A stretch of 64,000 bases of DNA, taken from assembly GCF_023856365.1 (NCBI RefSeq), contig NC_064555.1, positions 17,060,254 to 17,124,253 on the forward strand, in the 5' to 3' direction. The notes below the pieces were generated by a model. The model had not been told where the DNA came from, did no database searches, and saw only the letters and a list, made by a program, of their open reading frames with translations. Positions 42,501 to 57,041 of the stretch are shown one piece after another. Position numbers and translations under genes: made by a program. Source of the DNA: Brienomyrus brachyistius. Taxonomy: Eukaryota; Chordata; Actinopteri; Osteoglossiformes; Mormyridae. Each line of letters opens with the position of its first letter. The stretch's first letter is position 1.

Positions 42501-44026
42501 CCAGGAGACTCTCAGGTCCTAGCCTTAAGCATGCCGTTTAAATGTCAGGAAACACCGGAAGCTGTGCATAGGAAAACACTGTCAAGTAACTTCAAGGCAT
42601 AAAAGGAAAAGAAGATAAAGTTTCCAAAGGTCAGACTGTACCCTAACATCTGCCTACAAGTCACCTGTGTCCAGTTTGTGGGAATTGTGCCTGTTAGATC
42701 CATATGGCCAGTAAATAAGCTCTCATAACACTGATATAGACAGATCAGTCTTCACCTCATTATCTAGCCTTGAATCCACAGATGATGTGAACCCACAGCT
42801 TATTATGTTACCATGTTAATGAGCCCTGCAGGTGAGACAGCAGAATCCCCTCATACAGGAAGAGACCCTCCGATCTTACCTCAGGATCCCATGTGCGTGC
42901 ATGTGTGTGTGTGTGTGTCAGTGCATGTGTGTGTACGTGCTACCCTAATCCCCTCATCTTACCACCAATATATCTATCGTCATAGGCAACCCCTCCAACC
43001 TCTTCAGAGTCTTCAGCAGCTGTAAGAAGAGAATGAGAGAAAGTTCCTCTTGGTGAAGTGTATTTGTTAAGGATAGCATGCATCACCATGAGTCTGTAAC
43101 TAACAATAAAGAGTGCCTAAGAACTGCATACATTTTGTATTAGACTTTTTGTATTAGTCTTTAACATGTGACTTGCACACTTACGGCTGAAATGATAACA
43201 CACGCCTCTTACTGAGCTTCTCATACATGAAGCTTGGGTGAGGGGAGCACTTTTCTGAGGCTCTTTTTTATTATTATCGTTATTATCATTCTGACGCACA
43301 GTCATGGCGTCATCAGGGGCGTCCTTTGTTGGGGCCAAGAGGAATCAGATGTGGACGTGTTTACCAAGACTATCAGGTAGCAAAAAAATCCTAACAGGTC
43401 ACTTGGGTACTAACCGAGCAGAAATCCCTTTGTCTAAGTAGATATTTTTTGCTATTCCAGCGAGAAAATGAAATGGGCACTGTTTCTAAAAAAACGTTTT
43501 TATAGAACGGTTCAGACACGACTGTACAGAGAATTATTCTCAAATTCAGAAAACAATACAATATAATAGCCACTCTAGCCTGTTTCTGCTGCTGTCACTC
43601 TGTAATTGTGTACCTATCTCCAGGGCTGTCATTTTATTAGCACACTGAACTGAGCGTCCAAACTGCTCCCATCGTATTAAAGGGTCGCATAAATTGTGTC
43701 TTGTTCTGCTCCAAATGTAGCTGCAAAAGGTATAAGTAAGCAATGCGCTGCTTGACTAACAGGCCAGTGTTTACACAACCCCTCCACCATCTGGCTGATT
43801 TAAACTGCGTTGCGATCTGAATATAATCCGTGACGTGATCTTTAAAAACCAGTACGGGCACGGATCGCTCCCTTAGGGTGCCTGGCAACCCAGTCCGCCC
43901 CAGCGACCCCCACACCCGGCGAGCATCTGCCCCCGCCGGTCCGCCGACATTTACCTTCCGAGGCTCTTGGTTTTCCGTGAGCCTTGACTGGAGTTTCTCC
44001 ACCACTTCCAGTAGATCCTCCGCCAT
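38279..44026 (-). CDS. eloa: Elongin A (RNA polymerase II elongation factor), twelve exons
   Basis: Nuclear subunit of the Elongin (SIII) complex, which stimulates Pol II elongation and, with Elongin B/C and Cullin 5, forms a ubiquitin ligase. Coding exons in transcript order: 43955-44026, 42963-43019, 42306-42418, 41310-41809, 40436-40734, 40199-40310, 39811-39963, 39373-39470, 38992-39172, 38700-38847, 38426-38574 and 38279-38340. They total 1,944 bp, 647 residues (human 772). The TFIIS N-terminal domain fills residues 1-80 ([15 protein letters not shown]). A low-complexity charged region follows (exons 4-5, poly-Glu and Arg-rich). The Elongin C-binding BC box is SLYEQCIRV (421-429), then an F-box-like segment ([20 protein letters not shown]), and the conserved end [18 protein letters not shown]. 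The shorter length comes from the variable middle. The start overlaps a YY1-like AAATATGGCGG. Exon 4 has two in-frame donors 6 bp apart. Confidence 0.95.
39481..39528. repeat. (CA)n microsatellite next to the eloa exon 8 acceptor
   Basis: About 23 perfect CA repeats. On the transcribed strand this is (UG)n, ending 10 bases before the acceptor of the eloa exon at 39373-39470, taking the place of a normal polypyrimidine tract. Confidence 0.92.
40313..40331. repeat. G19 homopolymer forming a poly-C tract at the eloa exon 6 acceptor
   Basis: Nineteen G on the + strand, immediately upstream in transcript sense of the acceptor AG at 40311-40312, so the splice acceptor reads C19-AG. Confidence 0.9.
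41248..41320. repeat. CA/ACTC-rich low-complexity tract beside eloa exon 4
   Basis: Imperfect (CA)n merging into CACTCACAC-type sequence. Its right end overlaps the eloa exon 4 donor region (41304-41316). Confidence 0.7.
42426..42439. repeat. G14 homopolymer at the eloa exon 3 acceptor
   Basis: On the transcribed strand it is C14 followed by CTTTGCAG and exon 3. Confidence 0.88.
42440..42962 (-). other. eloa intron 2, no further features
   Basis: Ordinary intronic sequence with a short GT-rich stretch near 42903-42940 and no exon candidate. Confidence 0.5.
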
Positions 44027-44145
44027 ATTTACTGCTGGATTTGTAGCCCGGAAACCGCTGCTCTTGCAGACTCGCTGACTTGCCCACTTCGTGCCGACGG
44101 CGTCAGTCCAGCCACAGTTACCATGTAAAGCTTCCGGAAGTGCGT
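44027..44145 (-). promoter_or_regulatory. eloa promoter with palindromic ETS site
   Basis: CTTCCGGAAGTG at 44131-44142 is a head-to-head ETS/GABP-type site about 105 bp upstream of the eloa start codon. A YY1-type motif (AATATGGCGG) overlaps the start. This is the usual make-up of a TATA-less housekeeping promoter. Confidence 0.5.
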
Positions 44146-46867
44146 CACCGTACAGCTGACGCTGGGGCTAGCGAGCGCTTGTGTCTGGTTTATTACAGCG
44201 TGAGCTGAGGGGACAACTGACAGTATTGATACTAATTGCAGTATATTCCTGGAATGTCAGTCATTTCACTCCACGATACTTCTTAATGCAATTTTTTGTT
44301 AAGGTGACGTAGCAGTATGGTATCTGTGTTGGGGGAATCTTTTGACAGACTTTGCTTAGCAGCCTACAAACACATCAGCCATTTACCTCCATCCACTCCC
44401 TGTCAATTCAAGGTTTAAACCTTCGTCTCATTTATGCATGTCCCTTAAAACCAACTTAACTTCTCAGCCATGTAAATTATGTGCTTCCATTTTCAAAGTT
44501 ATATATAAACGCAAACGTCCTCTTGAGATTATAAATAGTTTCACGCAAGACCAAAATATTTCATGAAGAAAATGGAATTATTCAGGAGCACAATGACTCA
44601 CACTTATCAACATCAACACACATGGTTCTCCAATGCTGTGCATCTCATGTCCTTCTCGCCATAAGGGGACATTGGGGGAGATGCTGGTGATGGAGCCTGG
44701 ACTGTGAAGGAGGGTGGTAACTTTACTGAATATAGAATAGCGGGGAGGAGTGTCTGAATTTGGAGATGTAGGTGGAGGGTCTGGGGGTGATGATGGTCAC
44801 ATTTCATACCTTGGCAAGAACTTGTTTTAGCCAGACACTGACGCTTGCCTCGCATTGACGGACAGACAGTGGACAGAGAGGGAGAGGGGAATGAAGACGA
44901 GGGAGACAACAGCAAAAAAAAACAAACCAGAGAGCCAAAAGAGAAGTAAAAGAGTGAACCAAACAAACAGACAAAACACTGGAGTTGAAAGAAGAAGCGG
45001 GAAGTGAGAGAGGGAGATAGAGCAAGGTATCTAAAGGTTTTTCTTGATGATTTCGTGTTCACCAGTGTTTGCATGCTGTGCTGTATGTTCACCTATTAGA
45101 TGTGCTCTTCACTAAGTTATGTGGTTAAAAGGATTTTGTAATAAACGTCAGAGAAAAATAATTTTGGAACAACGTAAATACCTTACATGTCATTTGTTTA
45201 ATGGAAGCTTTTTTTTTCCGATGTGATTTTTATAGCTGAAATATTTTCAGTGTTATCCATCCAGATGTGTACCTTCTAGGTGTCGGGGAAGTTCTTTAAA
45301 CCAGCCCAGTACCTGCTGCCACCCAGAAAGCTATAGACAACTTCAACGCAGGGGTACATTGGGTAGTGCTTCTGGATATAGTATGATGGGGTGGCAGGGG
45401 GATGTGTCACTGCTGCCTGGTCACAATCACACACGCGTCCACAAACGTCCTGAAGCTTCCTGGCTGAGCTGAAAAGACCCACCTAGACTGATAGATGATA
45501 GACTGACAGCTCTAGTCAGCAACACCAAGGCAGACATTTTGTGTGTTTATCTTCAGAACAAACCAAAAAACGCACGCATGCATACCAAGAGGAAGCTGAC
45601 CTGCTGTACGGACATTGCAAACTGTAGGAAGTATATCAGATCTTATAAATAAGCCGAGTGGACAGCAGCAGGAATGTAGCGAGCGGGAGGGGGTGGGGTG
45701 CGATGGGGGGGTAATCCCATGCCTGCTGGTACGTCTCTGACGAACACAACAGCTGCAGGTGACCACGCTGCCACCGACCTTGTCCTTCCACATTTGTCAG
45801 GCTACTTCGCTGATTCTTTTATCAAAGTAATTTTCACCCTCTATCAGCTTCATCAGCCTTGAACTCCACCATGAAGGATATGGTCCTAGTAATCTTTGGG
45901 TTCTAAGTCTGTAGGTCTAACTTCTACTCTACCTACATGTCCTCTCTTGTGACATTTGTTAGCTGCTATCTGCCTCCTCAGTTCCCCTTTTCCTCTTGCT
46001 CTTTCGGCAGTCACAGACTCCCAGCACACCCTCAGCAATCATCAGCTTTTTTTATCCTTCAAAATTCCTCTTTCTCTGTCGGCCCTTCACTCCCCCTTCG
46101 TTCTCAACAACACGTGTCCCTCTTCTCTCCTCTGTCCTTCTCTCTATGTTTATCTCTGTCTCCCGGCCTCTTAAAATAGTCTGGGTTGTATCTGCAGTTC
46201 TTGCTGTCCAACACTGGGAGAGGAGACAGCAGGTGCTGTGGTGTCGGGTGAGAGTTAACCGCTGATGACTGAGCAAAGAGGCCGTTTCTGCCTTTGTCAG
46301 TGGGAAGTTGCAGTTGAAAGGAGAAGTTTCTCATTCTTCTGTCACTGTTCCAGTTTATCACTCACACCCCTTAAGGGTGAGAGTCAAGTTAATTATTTCA
46401 ATAGTCACCTAAGTTCAGCTATATCAACTAGTACTGATACTGTCACTTCTCATATGTAGTGTTTAGTTGTGGGACACATAAATAAAAATAATACATAACT
46501 AAAACTGACTTGTGAGGCAGGGCCATAAAAACGGGGCTCGGGTTGCCAGAGAGAAACAGCTGCGTAATCGGATATACGCAGCCTCAGTCCCAGAAACCGC
46601 GACCCAACGGGCCGTTGTCGGTCAATATCCACCGGCCTGTGCAGAGAGCCGCTCACATGTGCCTGTTGATGGCGCTCTTGGCGGAGTGAAGGGAACCCAC
46701 ACAGATGTAAAATCACTGAAGTGTTAAGATTAGTTTGACCCAATGGGCAAAGTTTATACACACATGACTTGGTACTACATGTACATGCACAAACAACCTT
46801 GAAAAAGTGAAATCCAGGATAGGTTTTACTTTGGACTTTCTTTCATACATTATGCATCAGACGTGTC

Positions 46868-46940
<73 letters not shown>

Positions 46941-47571
46941 CGTGTGTGTGTGTATGCATTTACATGCATAAATATATGCGTGTCTGTATGTATGTATATG
47001 AAGACATGACTGACAGCATCATAATGAGAAACTCCATCTTTAAGGAAATCTAGGATGTAAAATGCGAAATGCCGAACTCATATGGTATGGTCGCCATAGA
47101 AACAGGACTGGATGCCATGTTGTGAGGGAGAATGACTGAGGTCTGCAGTCATACATCACTGCTGAATCAATGGGTCTCACATATCAACTACTCCATGAAA
47201 TCAGATGTTCAGACACATAAAAGGAACTTATGATGCTTTAAATCACTGTGTGAGGGGGAACATCATCAAACCATAAAGGCCACTGCAACAACTATTTCTG
47301 TTTTATTTATACTGATGCAAAGTGCAGGTGTCTGTGTGTGTGGATGTGTGAGTCAGAGACATTTTGTAGATGTGAACCTGCCCTGCTGTTCAGTGATGCA
47401 TGTATAAATGGCCATGCGTATGTCACTCTGTGAATGTGTCACAGGATGTCAGTGCAACTGTCCCTCTGCTGGGACGGAGGACAGTAAATGGTATACATGT
47501 CCCAACCCAAGCCCTCCCCCCTGGACAATTCCTGGAGAGTAATGCCCACCAGCCACTGCTACCCACTGGTA
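44146..47571. other. Spacer between eloa and the KLHL31-like gene
   Basis: It contains no confidently recognisable gene. Two - strand stretches look weakly coding: about 44610-44770 (a Pro/Ser-rich frame ending in PLWREGHEMHSIGEP) and 45276-45482 (a 68-codon frame with YYIQKHYPMYPCVEVVYSFL). They could be exons of an unknown gene or chance. A polypyrimidine-rich block lies at about 44865-45015 (- strand). Confidence 0.4.
46872..46937. repeat. (TA)n microsatellite, about 33 repeats
   Basis: An uninterrupted TA tract followed by GTGCGTGTGTG. It is likely to be length-variable and cruciform-prone. Confidence 0.95.
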
Positions 47572-47880
47572 GGCAGTACCAGCACCTGTTTGTCTTTCTC
47601 TCCAGAGTACTGGGGTACTGTATACTGAATATCAACGGCAGTACCAGCACCTGTTTGTCTTTCTCTTCAGAGTACTGCAGTACTGCATATTGAATATCAA
47701 GGGCAGTACCAGCACCTGATTGTATTTCTCTCCAGAGTACTGCAGTACTGCATATTGAATATCAAGGGCAGTACCAGCACCTGATTGTATTTCTCTCCAG
47801 AGTACTGCAGTACTGCATACTGAATATCAAGGGCAGTACCAGCACCTGTTTGTATTTCTCTCCAGAGTACTGCAGCCATA
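47572..47880. repeat. 65-bp tandem repeat, about 4.7 copies, upstream of the KLHL31-like gene
   Basis: Copies start at 47572, 47637, 47702, 47767 and 47832 with an exact 65-bp period. Each begins GGCAGTACCAGCACCTG and ends near GAATATCAA(G/C)GG. Every copy carries a CACCTG E-box (47583, 47648, 47713, 47778, 47843), and the later copies carry a GCAGTACTGC palindrome. The array ends about 500 bp before the start codon at 48377. Confidence 0.93.
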
Positions 47881-48376
47881 ATAGACGATATAAATGTTTG
47901 TGGATCACGTTGTGATGGACATGTGTCCCCTTAGGTGCCGTATGCTGTCCTGCTGAGGCCTGTAACTGACCGTCACCATCTACAACACCACCCAAATCAA
48001 GCAAAAGCCTTTCCCCAGTGCCTTGCCCACCTCCTCCATCTCTTCCACAATCAGTTCCACCCAAGTAGCCTGTTGACAGTTCTGTTTCTCCCCCCCTCCC
48101 CATCAGCACAGCACATGGTCAGTGGAGTATCAGTGTTTAAGTTGACATTTCAGCCACACCAAGGCCTTGTCCCTTTGGCAAACAGTCAGTGATTTGATCA
48201 GTTAATTAGGACACGAGGGCGTCAGTTATCTGATCAGCTAGCAAGTCAGTCAGCCATTTGATAAATTCGCCAGTTAGCCACTCAGATCTACTACTTTTGT
48301 CTCTTGGTGCCTCGTCCTGTAAGTCATAAAGATTCACAGTCTGTATCATCAAGCAGGCATCAAATCAGCTCTCACC

Positions 48377-51281
48377 ATGGCCCCAAAGAAGAAGGCGGCC
48401 CGTCAGAAAAAGACAGTGGTAGAGACAGTGGGGGTCGACAGTGCTGTAAAGGTGGTACAGAGTGACAAGAAGATCGAGGAGGCGGCACTGGATATTGAGC
48501 AGCTGAACCGCCTGAACGGGCTGCCCCTCCCACCCCCGGTGACCAACCCCGGGGAGAAGGTGCTGAGCCTGGGGCGGGGCACTGAGCTGACACGACCCTT
48601 CCACGGCTCTGCCCTGCTGGAGGAGCTGAGCCGGATGCGCCAAGAGCGTTTCCTCACCGACCTGGAGCTCGCCAGCAAGACCAAGGCCTTCGACGTCCAC
48701 AAGCTGGTCATCTCCTCCGTCAGCCAGTACTTCCGCGAGCTGCTGGCCAAGGAGCCCGAGCTGAAGCGAGTAGAGCTTCCCTCACTGTCACCGCTTGGTA
48801 CGCCTCCTCCCCCGGCATGCCTGTCTAACCCTGGCCAGTCCCGCTTGAGCTCCCCTCTGTCTCCAGTCCCATGATCTCTTCCCAGTGAACTCAATCCCCT
48901 TGAATTCTGCTCCTGCCCACTTGCCAGGCCTGGCCAACGTGATCACCTTCGCCTACCTGGGTCGCGTCCACGTGTCGCTGTACACCATCGGCTGCACGGT
49001 GTCCGCCGCCTCCGTCCTGCAGATACCGCAGCTGCTGCAGCTGTGCGAGGACTTCCTGCTCGGCGAGCTAAGCGTGCAGACGTGCGTCTACGTGTGGAAC
49101 ATCGCAGCGGCTTACGGCCTGGAGGCTGTGCGTGATGCCGCCCGCCGCTACCTGCTGGAGAACTTCGCCCAGTTCGCTGAGACGCCCCAGTTCACACAGC
49201 TGACCCTGGAGCAGATCACTGCCTTCCTGGAGGATGACGGTCTGCTGTTGCCCTCAGAGGTTACGGCCTTCCAGGTGCGTAAAGGCCACTTCCAGGCCTC
49301 AAACCTCCTCATTCAACATTCCATCCTGTTTCCAAAGGAAATCCAAACTAGTGGGTGCAATTGCGGGCCTGGTCAGATGGAAATGCCACTTGTGTTAGTC
49401 ATATCAATGTGCAGTAATAATTTACTGTAAATGTATAACACTGAAATATTGGGATCACATGTCACTGATTAACTTTTTTTTCCTAATTTTCCCCCATTAA
49501 TTTTGTATATCACCGATACGAGGAGTACATAAGTACTCATCATTACATGATTGGCAATAGGCATACCACAGTGTCACGTTTTTTTTTTTTAAATTTGAGC
49601 ACCTTTACCTAAAACTTCAAGGTTTCAAGCTCCGTATACTTCCAGGTCTGAGATTTAGATATTCCGTTGGTATCTTTCAGGTCGCAATGAAGTGGCTGGA
49701 CTTTGACCCCAAACGGCACCCCCACGCAGCTGAGCTGCTGTCCCATGTGCGCTTTGAGACGATTCCGGCCAGCGAGCTCGTCAGCCAGGTGCAGCCAGTG
49801 GCCCGCATGATGCAGGACGCGCAGTGTCACCGCTTGCTTGTCGAGGCAATGAATTACCACCTGCTGCCACACCAGCAGAACACCCTACAGTCCAAACGCA
49901 CGCGTGTGCGCGGGAGCCAGAGCGTCCTGCTCACGGTGGGGGGGCGGCCATCCCTCACTGAGCGTGCTCTAAGCCGGGAGGTGAGTCAACACTAACACCC
50001 GCCGGCAAAACAAAACTGGTTATGCTTTTCCCAAACCACAGGTCATGAGCTCCACCATATGATGATAGAAAAGCTAGAGAATCTGCAGGACGGGCACCCA
50101 CGGACCAATCGTAATTGAGTATGGATGTGTGTGGCTAAGGCGACCTCTGACCTCACTGCTAGGTGCTCTGGAGGGACCCCCGTGAGGGCGTGGCCACCTG
50201 GCGCCATCTTTCTCAGCTTCCCGCCAAGAGCTTCAACCAGAACGTTGCCGTCATGGACGGCTTCCTGTACGTGGCCGGGGGCGAGGACCAGAACGACGCC
50301 CGTAACCAGGCCAAACATGCAGTGGGCACCTTAAGCAGGTATTTATGGTCACCTAGGTCACACGCAAAAGACAGTCAGTGACAGTGAAAATTGTGAGATG
50401 ATGGATGTACAGAGTCAATAAGACTTACTTCAATTCTGCCAACAGGGCTGCATAACCATGATGAAACTTTTTGTTTTATACACATTTCTACCCGCAGGTA
50501 TGATCCACGCTTCAACACCTGGTTGCATCTGAGCAGCATGCGTCAACGGCGCACGCATTTCAGCCTGGTGGCCACCGGGGGGCGCCTGTATGCTATCGGC
50601 GGGCGCAATACTGAGGGGCTGCTGGCAACCACGGAGAGCTACTTGCCATCGTCTAACAGCTGGCAGCCGCGCGCGCCGCTTGACATTCCCCGATGCTGCC
50701 ACGCCAGCACCACACTCCCCACGGGCGAAATCCTCATCACCGGCGGCTACGTCAACCGCGCGTACTCGCGCTCGGTGCTCAGCTACAGCCCCGAGACGGA
50801 TACCTGGGCGGAGTGTGAGGGGCTTTCCACACCCCGCGGCTGGCACTGCGCGGCCACTCTAGGTGGGAAGGTATACGTGGTGGGTGGGAGCCAGCTGGGG
50901 CCTGGGGGTGAGCGTGTTGACGTCCTGCCCATGGAGGCATTCTCCCCGGAGAGCGGGCAGTGGAGCCAGGCTGCACCCTTGCCCCTAGGGGTCAGCACTG
51001 CTGGCCTGGCAGCTCTCAACAAGCAGCTGTACCTGCTGGGGGGCTGGAACGAGGCAGAGAAGCGCTACAAGGCGGCGGTGCAGCGATACGACCCCGACAC
51101 CGACAGCTGGTCCGCCGGCGAGGAGCTGCCTGAGCCCACGGTGGGCGTCTCCTGCTGCGTGCTGTCACTGCCACCGCGTCACAATCCGCGCAGGCAACGG
51201 CACGCGCCCGGGCCTGGACACGGCCCCGAGGAGCCGCCCGCAAGGGAGAGCAGCACAGCGGCACAGCCGACCAGCGGCTGA
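48377..51281 (+). CDS. KLHL31-like BTB-BACK-kelch protein, five exons
   Basis: Predicted substrate adaptor for Cullin 3 ubiquitin ligases. Exons: 48377-48797, 48928-49274, 49681-49980, 50163-50338 and 50498-51281. Junctions are GT-AG with matching phases, giving 675 residues (human KLHL31 has 634). The start [15 protein letters not shown] matches the basic KLHL31 N terminus. BTB spans about 80-190 ([26 protein letters not shown]), BACK about 195-300 ([25 protein letters not shown]), and six kelch repeats about 340-640 ([54 protein letters not shown]). Agreement with KLHL31 is far closer than with other KLHL members. The C-terminal ~40 residues are unalignable, rich in Pro, Arg and Gln. Mammalian KLHL31 acts in striated muscle, so a muscle role is inferred. 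Exons are much more GC-rich than the flanks. It may be klhl31 itself or a duplicate, so no symbol is given. Confidence 0.93.
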
Positions 51282-53342
51282 GAGAGAGGGAGGTGGGGTC
51301 ACGGAGCAAGAGGAGGGAGATGGAGATGGGGGGGGGGGTGACTGAAGGACAGGAAGTAGCAAGGTAGGCGGAAGTGAAACAGGAAGTGGAAGATTACACA
51401 CACAGAAGAGGTGTCCCTTTAAGCCGTAGCTGCAGGGTATCCCATAGATCGTACGTCAGAAGGGCTTTTATCAGTGAGTGGCTGAACATCAGAGGTCTGT
51501 GTGGTGAGCCAAGTGAGAGACATAGCGCCCCCAAACATTAGCGTGTATAACTGCAGGTGAATGTTATCAGGGTTACTAAGTGTAATGGAGATGCTTCAGC
51601 AAAAAAAAATATATATAAATAAAAGATTAGATCAAAAAAGAAGCACTTCCACATGTGCAAGAGAAAAAGGTTAAAAAAAAAAAAAAAAAAAAGAAGACAG
51701 AACTGAGACCCCAAACAGGAAGCTCGATTATCAGGCCACAAACTGTACCTTCCAATAGGAAGCTCAGTTAACAGCACACTTTTAATTTACCTTTTAAACT
51801 GTTCGTGAAACCCACAGAACAGACCAGAATACGAGTCACCTGCTGAAATTTGACTCCAGATCAATGGTTCTGTGGGCTACGGTGGGTCCAATGCTACCTC
51901 TATCCTAGAAAAATGAGCCAGTCCATTAGTGTTGTGGGTGTCTTGTCCACTTACTGAAGCCCGATCCATCCTGGGATATGAGGGGGGAGGGGAAAGCTGA
52001 ACTTGCTCAAAAGCTACTCTGGCCTATTTTCAATGTAACTCTTCCCTTCGACTTGCAACGCAGACATTCTGTTAGACAAAAGTATACTGGGGATGAAATG
52101 CAAGCCCCATGTTTGGCATTTACAAAATAAAAGCGTATCCCAAAATGCTCCAGCTTAACACACTGCTCCCTTTCACTTCCTGGTAGTTCGTCACGCCACA
52201 AAATCCAAATTCCTTGACCACAAAATTCCCCACTCGTTTTCTACACAGGAGCCCCCGCCATACCCAGTGTCAGCAACAAGGGTCAAAAAAAAAAAAAAAG
52301 TGTTATTCCATTGATTTTTCATCCTTTGATGGGTATAAAGGATTCTCATCGCTCCATCATCTTGTGAATTACGCTAAAACAGAATCCCTTCCACTGGAGT
52401 GCACTACTATACAAAGCACCATCACTGTGTAATATTAAAGGCTTAAAGTGTAATGTCTTGCTGTAATTTATCATATGCACGTAAAGGAAAATCAACTTTA
52501 ATATATACAGTTCCCAGATGGTTTGCCGTTGTCCACAGTTCTGGCTATCGGCAGCAAGTCTTGGAATATCTGTAGTTAATACTGTACACTGAACACCACA
52601 GCATCAAATTTAACACTTGAGTTTGGACAGTCAAACCACAGGAAAAGCAAGCAAATTCTCACCAATCCTTCAATTAAACCCACACTAAAGAGTGTTCTAG
52701 TCCTCAACAGTAATATTATACAAATCCAGACATCCATTGACTTGACCAGGCCCCGTCCTAGAAGTTATGGGGAGGGCAAGCGTCAAATACACCGTATAGA
52801 TATAATCTAACCCTATAGTGGCAGCACAAATCCATTTTGGTTCTTGCCACGTGCCGCACACAAAGTGCGTCCACTAACAATCACAACTGCTTTGGACATC
52901 TTATCTGCTCTTATGAGATGCAAGTATGAACTCATTACTAGATAGGATGCAAGACGATGACCATATAACCCCCAGGAGTCATGTAACATTACTCTGGAAA
53001 GCAAAACAGACCTATTACTGCTCCAGAAGAACATTGGGACTCATGTTTCCGTTGGCAGGTGAATTTAGGAAAAGTGTCACTTCCCAGACAAGTCTTCTTG
53101 AAGAGGCTGGTAAGCGCCGAGATACCAGCTCACCTAACAACGGGCAAGATGCGCATAAATGGCTCTGACACGTTAACGGGTAAAATGGCAGGGCGCCCAC
53201 TGGTGCAGAGCCAGGCGAGGGACAAAGACTGGAGAAGTAAACCTCCACTAGTTATGAGGGGCCAGGGGAACGCGTGAAACTTTGGGCGGCCAAGCATCAC
53301 CAGATTAAACTTCAGACCAAAAGCAGAGATGTCATTTTTCTT
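51282..53342. other. 3' UTR of the KLHL31-like gene and convergent spacer
   Basis: Polyadenylation candidates AATAAA lie at 51618-51623 and 52126-52131 (+ strand). A poly-A run of about 21 lies near 51672-51692. The rest is ordinary low-GC spacer before the convergently transcribed rpl11, with no other gene seen. Confidence 0.55.
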
Positions 53343-53348
53343 TTTAAT
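53343..53348 (-). terminator. ATTAAA polyadenylation signal of rpl11
   Basis: ATTAAA on the - strand, 32 bp downstream of the rpl11 stop codon. Very short 3' UTRs are typical of ribosomal protein genes. Confidence 0.55.
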
Positions 53349-53379
53349 AGTACATTACAAAGTCAAAAACATGGTCCGG

Positions 53380-55949
<2,570 letters not shown>

Positions 55950-56000
55950 CTTCGAGAGCTAGAAAAGAGCGAGCACTTCCGGAACAGCAATATATAGCCG
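55950..56000 (-). promoter_or_regulatory. rpl11 promoter with 5'TOP start, ETS site and TATA-like element
   Basis: Reading the - strand: TATATATTGC at about 55987-55996, then CCGGAAGTGCTC at 55971-55982 (ETS/GABP type), then the pyrimidine run CTCTTTTCTAGC at 55958-55969, and the start codon at 55949 in GAAGATGGCGGTGAG (YY1-like). A transcript starting at the C of CTCTTTTC would carry a 5' terminal oligopyrimidine tract, the mTOR/LARP1-regulated signature of ribosomal protein mRNAs. The exact start site is inferred. Confidence 0.7.
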
Positions 56001-56194
56001 GACCGGTAGCGGTGCAACGTCGGGTGGAAACTAAAACCCGTGATTTACCATTCCCAGGCGCAATCCGAAAGTAATTATGTTGTTAAAATTATTATGTGCT
56101 ATAATTTAATTTATAGCACCTGTGCTTATATTCGGTCATTTAAACAAATGTTTCAATGTAAAATCTAATGAAGTTGTATTTTTTATAAACTGAT

Positions 56195-56825
56195 TTTGTC
56201 AAGTCAAGTCAAGTCACGTTTATTTATAAAGCACTTTAAAAACAACAGCTGACCAAAGTACTGGACAAGAAAGGAAATGCGACCTGATAGACAAACAGAA
56301 AGGACAACATACAGGACAGAAGAAAAAATGTTTTTTCAATAACACATTCACGCTGAATTGAATGCCAGGGAATAAAAATGAGTTTTAAGACGAGATTTAA
56401 AAACAGCCAACGAAGGAGCCAGGCGTATGTGCAGTGGCCAGGCATATGTGCAGTGGCAGCGCGTTCCAGAGCTTAGGCACAATCACTGCAAAGGCCCGAT
56501 CACCTCTGCTTATTAGTCTAGTGGGAGGAATGACTAGGCAGAGTTGGTCGGCTGACCTAAGTGCCCTGGATGGTGTATGAACTTTCAATAGACCCGATAT
56601 ATATGAAGGCGCAAGACCATGTACGGATTTGAAAACGAATAAAAGAATTTTGAAATGACTCATATAAAGCCAATGAAGGGCTGAGAGCACAGGTGTAATA
56701 TGCTCACGCCTTCGCGTTCTGGTTAGAAGGTGGGCTGCAGCATTCTGTACTAGCTGAAGACGGGATAAGGAGGAGCAACTAATGCCTGCATACAGGGCAT
56801 TGCAGTGGTCTACATGGATTATATG
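56195..56825 (-). mobile_element. 3' fragment of an L2-like LINE
   Basis: On the - strand a frame encodes the C-terminal end of a non-LTR reverse transcriptase: SSLSRLQLVQNAAAHLLTR, SALHWLYMSHFKILLFVFK, HGLAPSYISGLL, PKLWNALPLHI. It then breaks by a frameshift before a residual KTHFYSLAF. The 3' tail is TTTATAAATAAACGTGACTT followed by GACTT repeats, a typical L2-type end (+ strand GTCAAGTCAAGTC at 56199-56211). It is truncated at the 5' end and inactive. A 19-bp tandem duplication lies inside at about 56420-56457. Confidence 0.8.
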
Positions 56826-57041
56826 ATTATTGCAGTTGTTTGGAATTCACATATGAACCATAGCAGATCAGAAAGCAAGTTCCATCTGTTCCGTTGTTTT
56901 GACATCATTTGGCACTAGACAAGAAGCTCCTCAGCAAAGTTCCTAACCCCAAAAACACATACAGACGTCATTCTTCACACCTATATGTAGTAGCACCAAG
57001 CAGACCAAGCCATTGCAGTGGTGGTGAAAGATGAGAAAGCT
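56826..57041. other. Short spacer between the LINE fragment and the cGAS 3' UTR
   Basis: I see nothing recognisable here. Confidence 0.5.
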
